Origin: Caldimicrobium sp.
GTDB lineage: Bacteria > Desulfobacterota > Thermodesulfobacteria > Thermodesulfobacteriales > Thermodesulfobacteriaceae
Assembly: GCA_025059715.1 (NCBI GenBank)
Contig: JANXCE010000003.1
Coordinates: 20,908-84,907 of the forward strand
Length of the DNA: 64,000 nucleotides
Reading direction: 5' to 3'
How positions within the stretch are numbered: position 1 is the first letter of the stretch; each line of letters begins with the position of its first letter. The translations under genes and the position numbers were made by a program. Shown here in pieces: positions 35,520 to 43,844 of the stretch. A model generated the notes under the pieces. It made no database searches, was not told where the DNA came from, and saw nothing but the letters and a program-made list of their open reading frames with translations.

Positions 35520-36704
35520 ATGATTGGTATATCTAAACTATATTGTGGCACCGTAGAAGCCTCTGATCCACTAAGGTATGGCAGACGAGCCAAGGACCTT
35601 CCTTCTCATCTTTTACAGTTTTCCATAGATAAAAAACCAGTAGTAGTTTGGAATGTAACTAGAGCTTGTAATCTTAGATGTATCCATTGTTATGCCTCAG
35701 CGGATAATAATCCTGCAGATAATGAATTAACCACTCGAGAAGGTTTTGTCTTGCTTGAGGATTTAGCTCAGTTTGGTTGTCCTGTTGTTCTGTTCTCTGG
35801 TGGTGAGCCTCTGATGAGAGGGGATATTCTTGATCTCATCCAAAAGGCGGTAAATCTTGGATTGAGGGCAGTTTTATCAACTAATGGGACCATGATTGAT
35901 GAATACATGGCTAAGGAGTTAAAAAATTTGGGACTTTCCTATGTGGGTATAAGTCTTGACGGAATCGGAGAAGTTCACGATCGTTTTAGGGTTTCAAAAG
36001 GCTGTTTTGAAAAGGTGGTTAGAGCTATAGAAAACTGTAAAAGAGAAGGGATAAAGGTAGGTCTGAGATTTACTATAAATAAATTTAATGTTGAGGAAAT
36101 ACCTAAGATCTTTAACTTTGTGGAGGAACTAAGAATTCCCCGCATCTGTTTTTATCATTTGGTGTATGCAGGTAGAGGCAGTAAATTAATTGAACAAGCA
36201 TTATCTTTAGAGGAGACAAGAAAATGGGTTGATTTTATTATTGATCGCACCAAAGAACTTCACGATAAGGGACATAAGGTAGAGGTTCTAACAGTAGACA
36301 ACCACGCAGATGGGCCCTATCTATATCTTCGTATGAAAAGGGAGGGCAATCCCCGAGCAGAAGAGGTTTATCAGTTGCTTTTGATGAACGGAGGTAATAA
36401 CACTGGAGTAGGAATTGGGTGTGTCTCTTGGGATGGAGAAGTTCATCCTGATCAATTCTGGAGACACTATAGCTTTGGTAATGTCAGAAAGAGACCCTTT
36501 AGTGAGATTTGGATGGACACCTCAGATCCCTTAATGGCAAAATTAAAAGAAAAAAAGAAGTATGTAAAAGGTAGGTGCTCAATGTGTAAGTTCTTAGAGG
36601 TTTGTGGAGGAAATTTTAGGGTGCGTGCTGAGGCTTTAACCGGAGATACCTGGGCACCTGATCCTGCTTGTTATCTAACTGATGAAGAAATAGGTCTAAA
36701 GTAA
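35520..36704 (+). CDS. ahbC: Radical SAM enzyme of siroheme-dependent heme synthesis (AhbC-like)
   Basis: The protein is 394 residues long. The start MIGISKLYCGTVEASDPLRYG and the radical SAM motif CNLRCIHC (about 55-62), plus a C-terminal SPASM-type cysteine set (CSMCKFLEVCGGN), match AhbC, 12,18-didecarboxysiroheme deacetylase, which removes two acetate side chains on the way to heme from siroheme. AhbD is a close relative and cannot be fully excluded. The ATG at 35520 has GGGGAGG 9 nt upstream; a TTG two codons earlier is less well spaced. Partners ahbA, ahbB and ahbD are not in the window. Confidence 0.85.
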   Translation: MIGISKLYCGTVEASDPLRYGRRAKDLPSHLLQFSIDKKPVVVWNVTRACNLRCIHCYASADNNPADNELTTREGFVLLEDLAQFGCPVVLFSGGEPLMRGDILDLIQKAVNLGLRAVLSTNGTMIDEYMAKELKNLGLSYVGISLDGIGEVHDRFRVSKGCFEKVVRAIENCKREGIKVGLRFTINKFNVEEIPKIFNFVEELRIPRICFYHLVYAGRGSKLIEQALSLEETRKWVDFIIDRTKELHDKGHKVEVLTVDNHADGPYLYLRMKREGNPRAEEVYQLLLMNGGNNTGVGIGCVSWDGEVHPDQFWRHYSFGNVRKRPFSEIWMDTSDPLMAKLKEKKKYVKGRCSMCKFLEVCGGNFRVRAEALTGDTWAPDPACYLTDEEIGLK

Positions 36705-37033
36705 GCTAAAAATGAGTTCGAGGTTCTTACCCTTTTTCCAGTTCCTTATTATGGATGTTTTCAATGGTTTATTTTTGTTGAGTCTTTTCAAGGAACAGTT
36801 TGTTTCTCTTTTTTTTACACTCTATCACTATGCTACAGCCACACAAGGACAAAAGTTTTTGAAGTTTCAGGAGAGAAATATGTCCCCAGGGTGTTTTATA
36901 TAGGAAACAGTCATTCTACATCGAGGTAGAGGAATTGATAGAGCTAATAATTTCTGGAGAATAAAGTTTAAGGAGTCTAATAAGGTTAATTCATAAAACA
37001 AACAATATTCCATCAATTTAAAGGGGGGGCAAG
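36705..37033 (+). other. Intergenic region, possibly a decayed gene
   Basis: Of 329 nt, the last part carries the purH ribosome-binding site (GGGGGG). The first 200 nt read in one frame as FEVLTLFP then CFSFFYTLSLCYSHTRTK and KYVPRVFYIGNSHSTSR before stops. FEVLTLFP resembles the start of the tRNA methyltransferase TrmD, but the rest does not match well. A 63-codon frame at 36712-36903 lacks any start signal and is not called. The evidence for a relic is weak. Confidence 0.3.
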
Positions 37034-37624
37034 ATGAGCAAGATTGAGAGAGCTCTCATCAGTGTGACTGACAAGAGTGGAATTGTAGAGTTTGCTAAGG
37101 AATTACATTTGCTGGGTGTGGAGCTAATTTCTACCGGGGGAACAGCAAAAACTCTGAGAGAAGGAGGGCTCCCAGTGATAGATATCTCCGAGCTAACTGG
37201 TTTTCCGGAAATTCTTGGAGGCAGAGTTAAAACCCTACATCCCTTAGTGCATGGAGGTATTCTGTTTAAACGCGAAGATGCGCAACATGTTGAGACCATT
37301 AAGAGAATGAATATTAGGCCTATTGATATGGTTGTCGTAAATTTATATGCCTTTGATAAAGTAGTTGCTCAAAGGGGAGACTTAGAGAGTGCCATTGAGA
37401 ATATTGATATTGGCGGCCCTACTTTACTTAGAGCCAGTGCTAAAAATTTCAAGTATGTCACGGTCATTGTGGATCCCCAGGATTATTGGCGTGTCTTAGA
37501 AGAGGTTAAAACTTATGGAAATACTACTTTAAAAACACGCTTTGAATTAGCCAAGAAGGTTTTTAACATAACCAGTAAATACGATGAAATGATTTATAAT
37601 TATCTCTCAACCTTTGAATTGTAG
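37034..37624 (+). CDS. purH: IMP cyclohydrolase (PurH N-terminal domain only)
   Basis: This 196-residue protein closes the purine ring to make IMP. It matches only the N-terminal cyclohydrolase half of bifunctional Pur[33 protein letters not shown] and [13 protein letters not shown]. The AICAR transformylase half is absent and no frameshift is needed to explain this; some anaerobes encode the two activities separately, so this is a stand-alone enzyme, not a fragment. The ATG follows GGGGGGG. It is the first gene of a seven-gene series with the shikimate genes. Confidence 0.9.
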   Translation: MSKIERALISVTDKSGIVEFAKELHLLGVELISTGGTAKTLREGGLPVIDISELTGFPEILGGRVKTLHPLVHGGILFKREDAQHVETIKRMNIRPIDMVVVNLYAFDKVVAQRGDLESAIENIDIGGPTLLRASAKNFKYVTVIVDPQDYWRVLEEVKTYGNTTLKTRFELAKKVFNITSKYDEMIYNYLSTFEL

Positions 37625-37631
37625 ATTTTTT

Positions 37632-38309
37632 ATGTTTTGTTTAGTGATTGCCGAGAAAAAATTTGAATCAATTTTGCACATGCTTAGAAAATACCAAGAT
37701 CAGGTATCTTTATTTGAATTAAGACTTGATTTTTGGGAGGATTTTTCGGAGGAAAAATTGAGAGAAATTTTATTATTACCTAAAATTAAGATAATCTGCA
37801 CTTATAGAGCTAAGGAAGAAGGCGGAATAGGAGAGATTTCTTTGAATGAGAGATTGGCAATTCTTAGAAGGTGTAGAGAAATGGGGTGTTATCTTGTAGA
37901 TGTGGAATGGCAAACTTTTTTTAGGGTTAAAGAGGAATTTCAAGCCTGGCCTTCTTTTCCCGAGAGAATTCTCTTTTCCTATCACAATTTTCAGAGAAAA
38001 CCCTCTACGAAGAGTTTAAGAGCTCTGTTGAGAGGAGCACAGACGATAGGAGCAAAGATTTTTAAAATTACTACTATGGTTCACAACGCGGAGGAGGCTC
38101 TGGAACTCTTAAGTCTTATCCCCTACGGCAATAGGTTAAATCTTGAGGTGATAGCTTTTGGGATGGGAGTTAATGGGAAATGGAGTAGAATTGCTTCTCT
38201 TTTCTTGGGGGCTCCCTTTACTTATGTGTTTCCTCCAGAGAAAACTGAGGTTGCTCCAGGACAACTTGATCTTTATACTGCTCAAAAAATTTTTGAGGTG
38301 TTAGGATAA
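37632..38309 (+). CDS. aroD: 3-dehydroquinate dehydratase, type I
   Basis: AroD dehydrates 3-dehydroquinate in the third step of the shikimate route. Class I features are visible: the ELRLDFWE region with the substrate arginine, FSYHNF with the catalytic His, and the Schiff-base lysine in AKIFKITTM. The C-terminus has the PGQLDL segment. The ATG at 37632 begins the family's first strand (MFCLVIAEKKFE); an in-frame TTG at 37614 would overlap purH by 11 nt. It is 225 residues long and abuts aroE directly. Confidence 0.92.
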   Translation: MFCLVIAEKKFESILHMLRKYQDQVSLFELRLDFWEDFSEEKLREILLLPKIKIICTYRAKEEGGIGEISLNERLAILRRCREMGCYLVDVEWQTFFRVKEEFQAWPSFPERILFSYHNFQRKPSTKSLRALLRGAQTIGAKIFKITTMVHNAEEALELLSLIPYGNRLNLEVIAFGMGVNGKWSRIASLFLGAPFTYVFPPEKTEVAPGQLDLYTAQKIFEVLG

Positions 38310-39140
38310 ATGTATGATGTTTATGGAATTATAGGGGATCCTGTTTCTCACTCCTTATCTCCGGTGATGCATAATCTTGCCTTTAGAGAGCTACAGATTA
38401 AAGCGGTATATGGAGCTTTTAGAGTAAAAAAAGAAGAGCTTTTGCAAGCTATTGAAGCAATAAAAGTTCTTGGAATACGGGGGGTTTCTGTTACCATACC
38501 TCACAAAGAAAGCATTATTTCATATTTAGATGAAGTAAGTGAAGTTTGTAGAGTGATCGGAGCAGTAAATACAGTGGTGAGAAGAGAGGGAAAATTAGTA
38601 GGGTATAATACTGACTGGATTGGAGTAATGAGGGCCTTTGAAGCGAGAGGTGTGGATCTTAAGGGTAAGAGGGTAGTGATTATTGGGGCTGGGGGTGCAA
38701 GTAGAGCGGTTATCTATGCCTGTAAAAAAGCTGGGGTTTCTAAAATAGTTCTTTACAATAGAACCTGGGAGAGATCCAGAAAACTGGCCCAAGAGTTTGC
38801 TCTTGAGGCTAAGCCTTGGGAAGCTTTAGATCAGGCGGAGGGAGATATAATAATTCAAACAACAAGTGTGGGGCTAAAAAGTAAAGAGTCTCCTATTTCA
38901 AGTGAGACATTAAAAAATTTTTCTATTGCAATGGATATAGTTTACTTACCTTTAAAGACAAAATTTCTCGAAGATGCAGAAAAAAGGGGACTGCTTACTA
39001 TTGATGGCTTACAGATGCTTCTTTATCAGGGAGTAGAGCAGTTTAAGCTTTTTACGGGTCTTGAAGCTCCGGTTAAACTTCTTGAAGAAGCCCTATACGA
39101 TGAAGTCAAGAAAATAGAGAAGGAGTTAAAACTTGGATAA
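38310..39140 (+). CDS. aroE: Shikimate dehydrogenase
   Basis: AroE reduces 3-dehydroshikimate to shikimate with NADPH. The 276-residue protein has the substrate motif GDPVSHSLSPVMHN, the catalytic lysine in VTIPHKE, the Asp in NTDWIG and the nucleotide loop IGAGGASRAV with an NRT dinucleotide motif. The ATG directly follows the aroD stop (TAAATG). It overlaps aroA by 8 nt. Confidence 0.96.
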   Translation: MYDVYGIIGDPVSHSLSPVMHNLAFRELQIKAVYGAFRVKKEELLQAIEAIKVLGIRGVSVTIPHKESIISYLDEVSEVCRVIGAVNTVVRREGKLVGYNTDWIGVMRAFEARGVDLKGKRVVIIGAGGASRAVIYACKKAGVSKIVLYNRTWERSRKLAQEFALEAKPWEALDQAEGDIIIQTTSVGLKSKESPISSETLKNFSIAMDIVYLPLKTKFLEDAEKRGLLTIDGLQMLLYQGVEQFKLFTGLEAPVKLLEEALYDEVKKIEKELKLG

Positions 39141-40413
39141 AAGAATTGTAGAACCTCTAAAGATTTTCAACCAGATAGAATTAATCTTACCCTCTTCCAA
39201 AAGTCTTACTCAGAGAGCTCTCATTTGTGCCTCTCTGGCAAGGGGAAAATCTCTTATTTTAAATCCCCTTCAAAGTGAGGACCCTTTACTATTAAAGGAG
39301 GCTTTAGAAAAGACAGGCGTTCTTATAGAGAAGAAGGAAGGGCACTTTGAAGTAAAGGGGATAGGTGGAAGACCAGAGTTGAGGGGAAATAGAGTTTATC
39401 TTGGAAACAACGGCACAGGAGCCCGATTCTTTTTGGCCCTTTCCGCTCTTGGAGAAGGTGAGTGGGTAGAACTTTATGGTAAGGAAAGACTTCATGAAAG
39501 ACCTATGTTTCCTCTAATTAATGCCTTGAGGAAATTATCTGCAAAAATTGAGTGTCTCGAAAAAGAGGGACATCTTCCGGTAAGGATATATCCCTCTACA
39601 CTGAAAAGTTCTCCTATAACTTTACCAGGAAATGTAAGTAGTCAGTTTATATCCGCTTTACTACTTATTGGACCCTACTTACCTGAAGGTTTATACTTAA
39701 GGATAGAAGGGGAACTCTTCTCCAAGAGCTATATAGACATGACCATAGAGGTCATGGATAAGTTTGGCGTTGAAGTAGAGTGTAAGGAGGATGAATATAG
39801 GGTAAAAAGACAGAATTATAAACCTACAGAGTATGAGGTGCCTGCGGATGCATCCAGTTCCTCCTATTTCCTTGCATTACCTCTTGTGCTGGGTAGGGGC
39901 AAAGTTATAATTAAGAATTATGACTATCTAACAAAACAAGGTGATGTTGTTTTTTTAGATTTTCTAAAGGAGATGGGGGCAGAGATAAGGAGACTTGAGC
40001 CACTGGGGGTAGAGGTATCGTTTGAGGGAAGACCAAAGGGTGGGCGCTTTAATTTAAGGGATTATCCTGATCTCTTTCCCACTATGGCAATCTTAGGAGC
40101 TCTTTCAAATGGAGAAACTATCCTTTATGGAGCTCCTCACTTAAGATATAAAGAAACTGATAGAATAAAGGCTATGGCCACTGAATTGACGAAAGTTGGA
40201 GTTTCTGTTGAAGAACTTCCCGATGGATTAAAGATTCTTGGGTCCGATTCCTTTAAAACAGCGGAAATCAATACCTATGATGATCACAGAATTGCTATGG
40301 CTTTCGCTATCCTTGCTCTTAGGATAGGTCCTTTAGTGTTAGAAAATCCCTCATGTGTAGAGAAATCCTTTCCTACTTTTTGGGAGTTGTTAGATAGGCT
40401 TTATGTGGTCTAA
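39133..40413 (+). CDS. aroA: 3-phosphoshikimate 1-carboxyvinyltransferase (EPSP synthase)
   Basis: AroA joins PEP to shikimate-3-phosphate. Motifs visible in the 426 residues are LPSSKSLTQRAL (in place of the common PGDKSISHRA), LGNNGTGARF, the SSQFISALLLIGP loop, YKETDRIKAMATEL and DDHRIAMAFAIL. The TTG start at 39133 lies 8 nt after AAGGAG and overlaps the aroE stop. The overlap with aroK (11 nt) shows tight coupling. Confidence 0.95.
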   Translation: MDKRIVEPLKIFNQIELILPSSKSLTQRALICASLARGKSLILNPLQSEDPLLLKEALEKTGVLIEKKEGHFEVKGIGGRPELRGNRVYLGNNGTGARFFLALSALGEGEWVELYGKERLHERPMFPLINALRKLSAKIECLEKEGHLPVRIYPSTLKSSPITLPGNVSSQFISALLLIGPYLPEGLYLRIEGELFSKSYIDMTIEVMDKFGVEVECKEDEYRVKRQNYKPTEYEVPADASSSSYFLALPLVLGRGKVIIKNYDYLTKQGDVVFLDFLKEMGAEIRRLEPLGVEVSFEGRPKGGRFNLRDYPDLFPTMAILGALSNGETILYGAPHLRYKETDRIKAMATELTKVGVSVEELPDGLKILGSDSFKTAEINTYDDHRIAMAFAILALRIGPLVLENPSCVEKSFPTFWELLDRLYVV

Positions 40414-40933
40414 AATTTTGCTTATAGGTTTTAGAGCGACAGGGAAGACTACTATAGGGAAAAGAGTTGCGGAGCTTTTGGGTTGGGAGTTTAGAGATGC
40501 GGATGAGGAAATTGAAAAAAATATTGGGAAAAGTATAAAAGAGATAGTAGAGGAAAAGGGATGGCCCTTTTTCCGGGAACTTGAAAGAGAGTATTTAAAA
40601 GACCTTCAGAAGTTGAAGAAAGTAGTATGCGCTTTAGGTGGAGGAGCAGTGTTACATCAAGAGGAAATAAAAGTTTTAAGGGAAGATAGTTTTATTGTGG
40701 CTTTAAAAGCTGATCTCGGAGTTATCAAAAACCGCCTAAAGAAGGATTACAAAACCTTTACGCAAAGGCCCTCGCTAACTCCACTTGATTGGGAGACGGA
40801 GGTAGAGAAACTTTATGTAGAGCGACTTCCCCATTATGAAAATATAGCGCATGTTGTCTTAGATACTTCTAACACTTCCGTTGAGGATTTAGCAATAAGA
40901 ATAGTAGAGAAGTTCAATAGGGAGAAATTTTAG
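40403..40933 (+). CDS. aroK: Shikimate kinase
   Basis: AroK phosphorylates shikimate with ATP. The 176-residue P-loop kinase has GFRATGKTT as Walker A, DADEEIEK for substrate and metal, FRELEREYL, and GGGAVLH as the shikimate-binding glycine loop, followed by a lid arginine (QRPSLTP). It overlaps aroA by 11 nt and is followed after 14 nt by the CheX-like gene. Confidence 0.95.
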   Translation: MWSKILLIGFRATGKTTIGKRVAELLGWEFRDADEEIEKNIGKSIKEIVEEKGWPFFRELEREYLKDLQKLKKVVCALGGGAVLHQEEIKVLREDSFIVALKADLGVIKNRLKKDYKTFTQRPSLTPLDWETEVEKLYVERLPHYENIAHVVLDTSNTSVEDLAIRIVEKFNREKF

Positions 40934-40947
40934 AGGGAGGTTTTCCT

Positions 40948-41418
40948 ATGGGTAATACTATTGCAGAGGCAATTAAAGAGGCTGTTTCTGAGGTAATTGG
41001 CACATATACTGGACAAAGTCCACAACTAATAGCCACAGAGGCTCGTAAGGAGGATTTTGCTTTAGCAGAAGTATCCTCTATTATAGGACTTACTGGTGAA
41101 AAGCTACAAGGAGCTTTTGTAGTCTCTATAGAACGTGAATTGCTATTTATGATTATGGAAACACTACTTGGACATAGGCCATCTGACTTGGATCAAGAGG
41201 CTTTGGATATGGCCGGAGAATTATCTAACATGATATGTGGAGCATTCAGAAGACGATTTGAGAATTTTGGAACTACTCTTAGGGCATCAGTGCCAAGTAT
41301 GATTACGGGAAAGGACTATAAAATACATTCTTTGTGTAAATCTCCCCGAGTTACCTTTAAATTTAAGATAGGGGATCATCCTCTTTTTGTAGAGTTGTGT
41401 TTAGATAAATTAAGCTGA
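40948..41418 (+). CDS. CheX-like chemotaxis phosphatase-family protein
   Basis: This 156-residue protein resembles CheX and related CheC-type phosphatases that remove phosphate from CheY. The phosphatase-type signature E-x2-N is present in the central helix (DMAGELSNMICGAF), as in active CheX. Ribosome-binding sequence GAGGGAGG precedes the ATG. No flagellar or chemotaxis gene is adjacent, so the partner receiver protein is unknown; the pseudo-receiver at 35.1 kb lacks a phosphorylatable Asp and is not an obvious substrate. Confidence 0.8.
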   Translation: MGNTIAEAIKEAVSEVIGTYTGQSPQLIATEARKEDFALAEVSSIIGLTGEKLQGAFVVSIERELLFMIMETLLGHRPSDLDQEALDMAGELSNMICGAFRRRFENFGTTLRASVPSMITGKDYKIHSLCKSPRVTFKFKIGDHPLFVELCLDKLS

Positions 41419-41435
41419 GGGGAGGTAGCTTGGCT

Positions 41436-41819
41436 ATGGAAATAAGAACCCACAGAAAGATCGATAAAAGTTTAAGTGGGACTCCTTTAGAGGTTTCTCC
41501 AAAGAAAGCCAAAGTTGAGTTACAAACAGACCCTCGTATGGTTGCCGATGAAAAAGGTTTAATTCATGGTGGATTTATCTTTAGTCTTGCGGATTATTCC
41601 GCAATGCTTGCGGTGAATGAGGAAACTGTGGTGCTTGCTAAGGCTGAGGTGAAATTTCTAAAACCTGTGGTGTTAGGAGATAAGCTCCTTGCGGAGGCAG
41701 AGGTTAAAGAGGTAGAAGGTAAAAAGAGAAAAGTTAAGGTTGAAGTTAAGAGAGGAGAGGAAGTTGTTTTTACTGGAGAATTTCTATGTGTGGTTCCAGA
41801 AAAACATGTTTTGGATTAA
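41436..41819 (+). CDS. PaaI-type hotdog thioesterase
   Basis: This hotdog-fold acyl-CoA thioesterase has the PaaI/YbgC-like signature GLIHGGFIFSLADYSAMLAV with the active-site acidic residue on the central helix, and strands FLKPVVLGDKLLAEAEV. The substrate is unknown. The ATG at 41436 has GGGGAGG 10 nt upstream; a TTG at 41430 adds two residues and cannot be ruled out. It ends 16 nt before the convergent NfeD gene and is the last gene before a strong terminator. Confidence 0.88.
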   Translation: MEIRTHRKIDKSLSGTPLEVSPKKAKVELQTDPRMVADEKGLIHGGFIFSLADYSAMLAVNEETVVLAKAEVKFLKPVVLGDKLLAEAEVKEVEGKKRKVKVEVKRGEEVVFTGEFLCVVPEKHVLD

Positions 41820-41835
41820 GAGATCAAAAAGGGAG

Positions 41836-43137
41836 TTAGTTAATAGGCCTTACCCTTAGGGTAAAGCCTATTTTTTCTACGACCTCTACTTTTGTTCCCT
41901 TTGGAATTTCTTCATCAGAGATCGCATCCCAAATCTCTCCTTCAATAAAAACTTTGCCTTCATTGGGAGTAATATTAGATAGAGCTTTGCCTGTCTTTTT
42001 AATAAGGCCCTCTCCTCCTGAAACAGGCCTTTTTCTAAGGGTTTTCACTGCCAAGTAGGTTACGCCTCCAAAAAGCACAGCAAAGGTAGTAACTACAGTA
42101 AAGAGAAAGGGTTTGTAAACCCTCAGAGCGGGAGGATTGTGTCCAAAGAGAATGAGAGATCCCAAAAGTAAGGAAATAATAGCCCCAATCGTTAAAAGTC
42201 CATGAGAGGTTACCTGAGTTTCTAAGAAAAAGAGAAGTCCTGCTAATAAAATCAGGGCAAGACCTGCGTAATTCATAGGGATAATACTTAAGCCGAGAAA
42301 GGCTAAAATTAAGCATATGGCACCAAATACCCCAGGGAAAATTGACCCTGGATGAGACAATTCAAAGTAGATTCCTAATAGTCCAAGCATAAGTAAAAAA
42401 TATACTAAATTAGGATTGGCTAACACCTTTAAGAATCTTGTTTTGAAGTCCTCTTTTATAGTTTCTACCGGGGCGTTTTTTAGGGTAAGGAGGAGTTCCT
42501 GTTCCTTTACCTTAACTTTTCTTCCTTCTAACTTTTTAATAAGATCTTCTAAATTTTCCGCGATGATCTCAATGACCCCTTGTTCCAGGGCTTCTCTTTC
42601 TGTAATGCTTTTACTTTCTTTTACTGCAAGTTCTGCAAATTGGGAATTACGACCTCGCATTTCCGCTAAGTTTTTTGCCCAGGCCGTAAGATCATTGGCA
42701 ATTTTTTCAAGCATCTTTGGATCTGCTTTCCCAGTGAGTTCTACCGGATGGGCTGCTCCCACATGAGTTGATGGGGCCATAGCGGCAACATGACTGGCAA
42801 GTAGAATAAAGACACCCGCAGAAGCAGCTCTTGCACCACGGGGCGATACATAAACAACCACCGGAAGCTCACTTTGAAGAAACTCCTTTACGATCTCTCT
42901 CGTAGAATCCACTAATCCGCCAGGTGTGTCTAATTCAATGATAAGGGCTCTACCCTTCTTTTCCTGAGCATAATTCAAGGCATAACTAAGGAAGTTGGCT
43001 GTAACAGGAGTAATGGCGCTGTCTATCTTTACATGATAAATTGCACCTTGAGAATTTGCACCTTGGGAACTGAAAGCTTCATTAATTTGAGCTAACCAAA
43101 CACAAATTATTAGAAAGATCAATCTAAGTACTCTCAT
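41836..43137 (-). CDS. nfeD: NfeD-family membrane-bound ClpP-class serine protease
   Basis: The protein has 433 residues. A signal peptide-like segment (about 1-23) is followed by a ClpP-class protease domain (about 30-210) with a Ser-Lys pair, Ser in RAASAGVFI and Lys in LTAWAKNLAEMRG, then three or four membrane helices and a C-terminal OB-fold (NfeD) domain. Such proteins are linked to membrane quality control, usually with stomatin; no stomatin gene is adjacent. The start overlaps the end of the uracil-DNA glycosylase gene by 14 nt. The last residues overlap a terminator for the opposite strand. Confidence 0.92.
   Translation of the reverse strand: MRVLRLIFLIICVWLAQINEAFSSQGANSQGAIYHVKIDSAITPVTANFLSYALNYAQEKKGRALIIELDTPGGLVDSTREIVKEFLQSELPVVVYVSPRGARAASAGVFILLASHVAAMAPSTHVGAAHPVELTGKADPKMLEKIANDLTAWAKNLAEMRGRNSQFAELAVKESKSITEREALEQGVIEIIAENLEDLIKKLEGRKVKVKEQELLLTLKNAPVETIKEDFKTRFLKVLANPNLVYFLLMLGLLGIYFELSHPGSIFPGVFGAICLILAFLGLSIIPMNYAGLALILLAGLLFFLETQVTSHGLLTIGAIISLLLGSLILFGHNPPALRVYKPFLFTVVTTFAVLFGGVTYLAVKTLRKRPVSGGEGLIKKTGKALSNITPNEGKVFIEGEIWDAISDEEIPKGTKVEVVEKIGFTLRVRPIN
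41842..41876 (+). terminator. Rho-independent terminator of the purH-aro operon
   Basis: A hairpin of 7 bp (41842-41848 with 41866-41872) plus 6 bp (41850-41855 with 41859-41864) with one C-A mismatch and a three-base loop is followed by a run of six T (41871-41876). It sits inside the coding 3' end of the convergent nfeD gene. Confidence 0.88.
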
Positions 43138-43807
43138 AATACTTCCTAAAAGTTTTTAAATCCTCCCAAATAAGTCTTTTCACCGCGGGGTTTTTAAGCA
43201 TATAATTAGGATGATAGGTAAAAATTATCACGGATTCTCTAAATTTAAAGGGCCTTCCTCTAATGGTGCTTATTGGTTCTGGTTTATTTAAAAAAATTTT
43301 AGGCGGAAGATTCCCTAAGGCAAGAATCATTTTGGGCTTTATAAGCGTTATTTCTCTGAATAGGTAATTTTTACAGGTGTTAAGCTCTTCTTCTTCGGGT
43401 AATCTTCCTGCAGGGGGCTTACACTTTACCACTAAGGAAGGATAAAAATCCTTTAGTTTGAGTCCAATACTTAGGAGCATTTTTTGGAGCATTTCTCCTG
43501 TAGAGCCTGAAAAGGGATGCCCGTAGAAGTCGTCGTCTCTGCTGGGAAATTCTCCGATAACCATGAGTTTCTGGGAGTGAAACTCCTTTTCTATGACAGG
43601 TTGTTTTCTTGTGCGAGAAAGACTACATTTGCTACAGCGAGATATCTCTTCTAATAATGTGTCAAAGTCCTTTCCTTTTTCTAAAAAGGGAACAAAGGAA
43701 TCGAGCAAAAATTCTCTATGGCGGGGAAGCAGAGTGTAATCTAAAACGCTTAAGTATTGGAAGTATTTTTTAATTTCATAAAGAGGGTTAATCTTTTCAT
43801 GGTCCAT
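43124..43807 (-). CDS. Uracil-DNA glycosylase, family 4
   Basis: This enzyme removes uracil from DNA, important in hot anaerobes where cytosine deaminates fast. The 227-residue protein has four cysteines suited to the 4Fe-4S cluster of family 4 (CSKC near 60, VVKC and ELNTC further on), the catalytic-loop region GEFPSRDDDFYGHPFSG and a final HPNYML motif. It is followed by nfeD with a 14-nt overlap. A -10 box lies 8 nt before the ATG, next to the end of an IS remnant, suggesting a leaderless or nearly leaderless mRNA. Confidence 0.92.
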   Translation of the reverse strand: MDHEKINPLYEIKKYFQYLSVLDYTLLPRHREFLLDSFVPFLEKGKDFDTLLEEISRCSKCSLSRTRKQPVIEKEFHSQKLMVIGEFPSRDDDFYGHPFSGSTGEMLQKMLLSIGLKLKDFYPSLVVKCKPPAGRLPEEEELNTCKNYLFREITLIKPKMILALGNLPPKIFLNKPEPISTIRGRPFKFRESVIIFTYHPNYMLKNPAVKRLIWEDLKTFRKYYEST

Positions 43808-43815
43808 TTATTTAA

Positions 43816-43844
43816 AATTTAACTCTTAATGTTTTAATTGCCAA
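43816..43844 (-). promoter_or_regulatory. Promoter of the uracil-DNA glycosylase gene at an IS boundary
   Basis: On the minus strand TTGGCA (43844-43839) and TAAATT (43821-43816) are 17 nt apart. The IS end sequence ATACAA lies 4 nt upstream of the -35 box, as in copy A. Confidence 0.5.

Noticed and set aside
36712..36903. 63-codon hydrophobic frame after ahbC
   Set aside because: No start signal; may be part of a relic in another frame.
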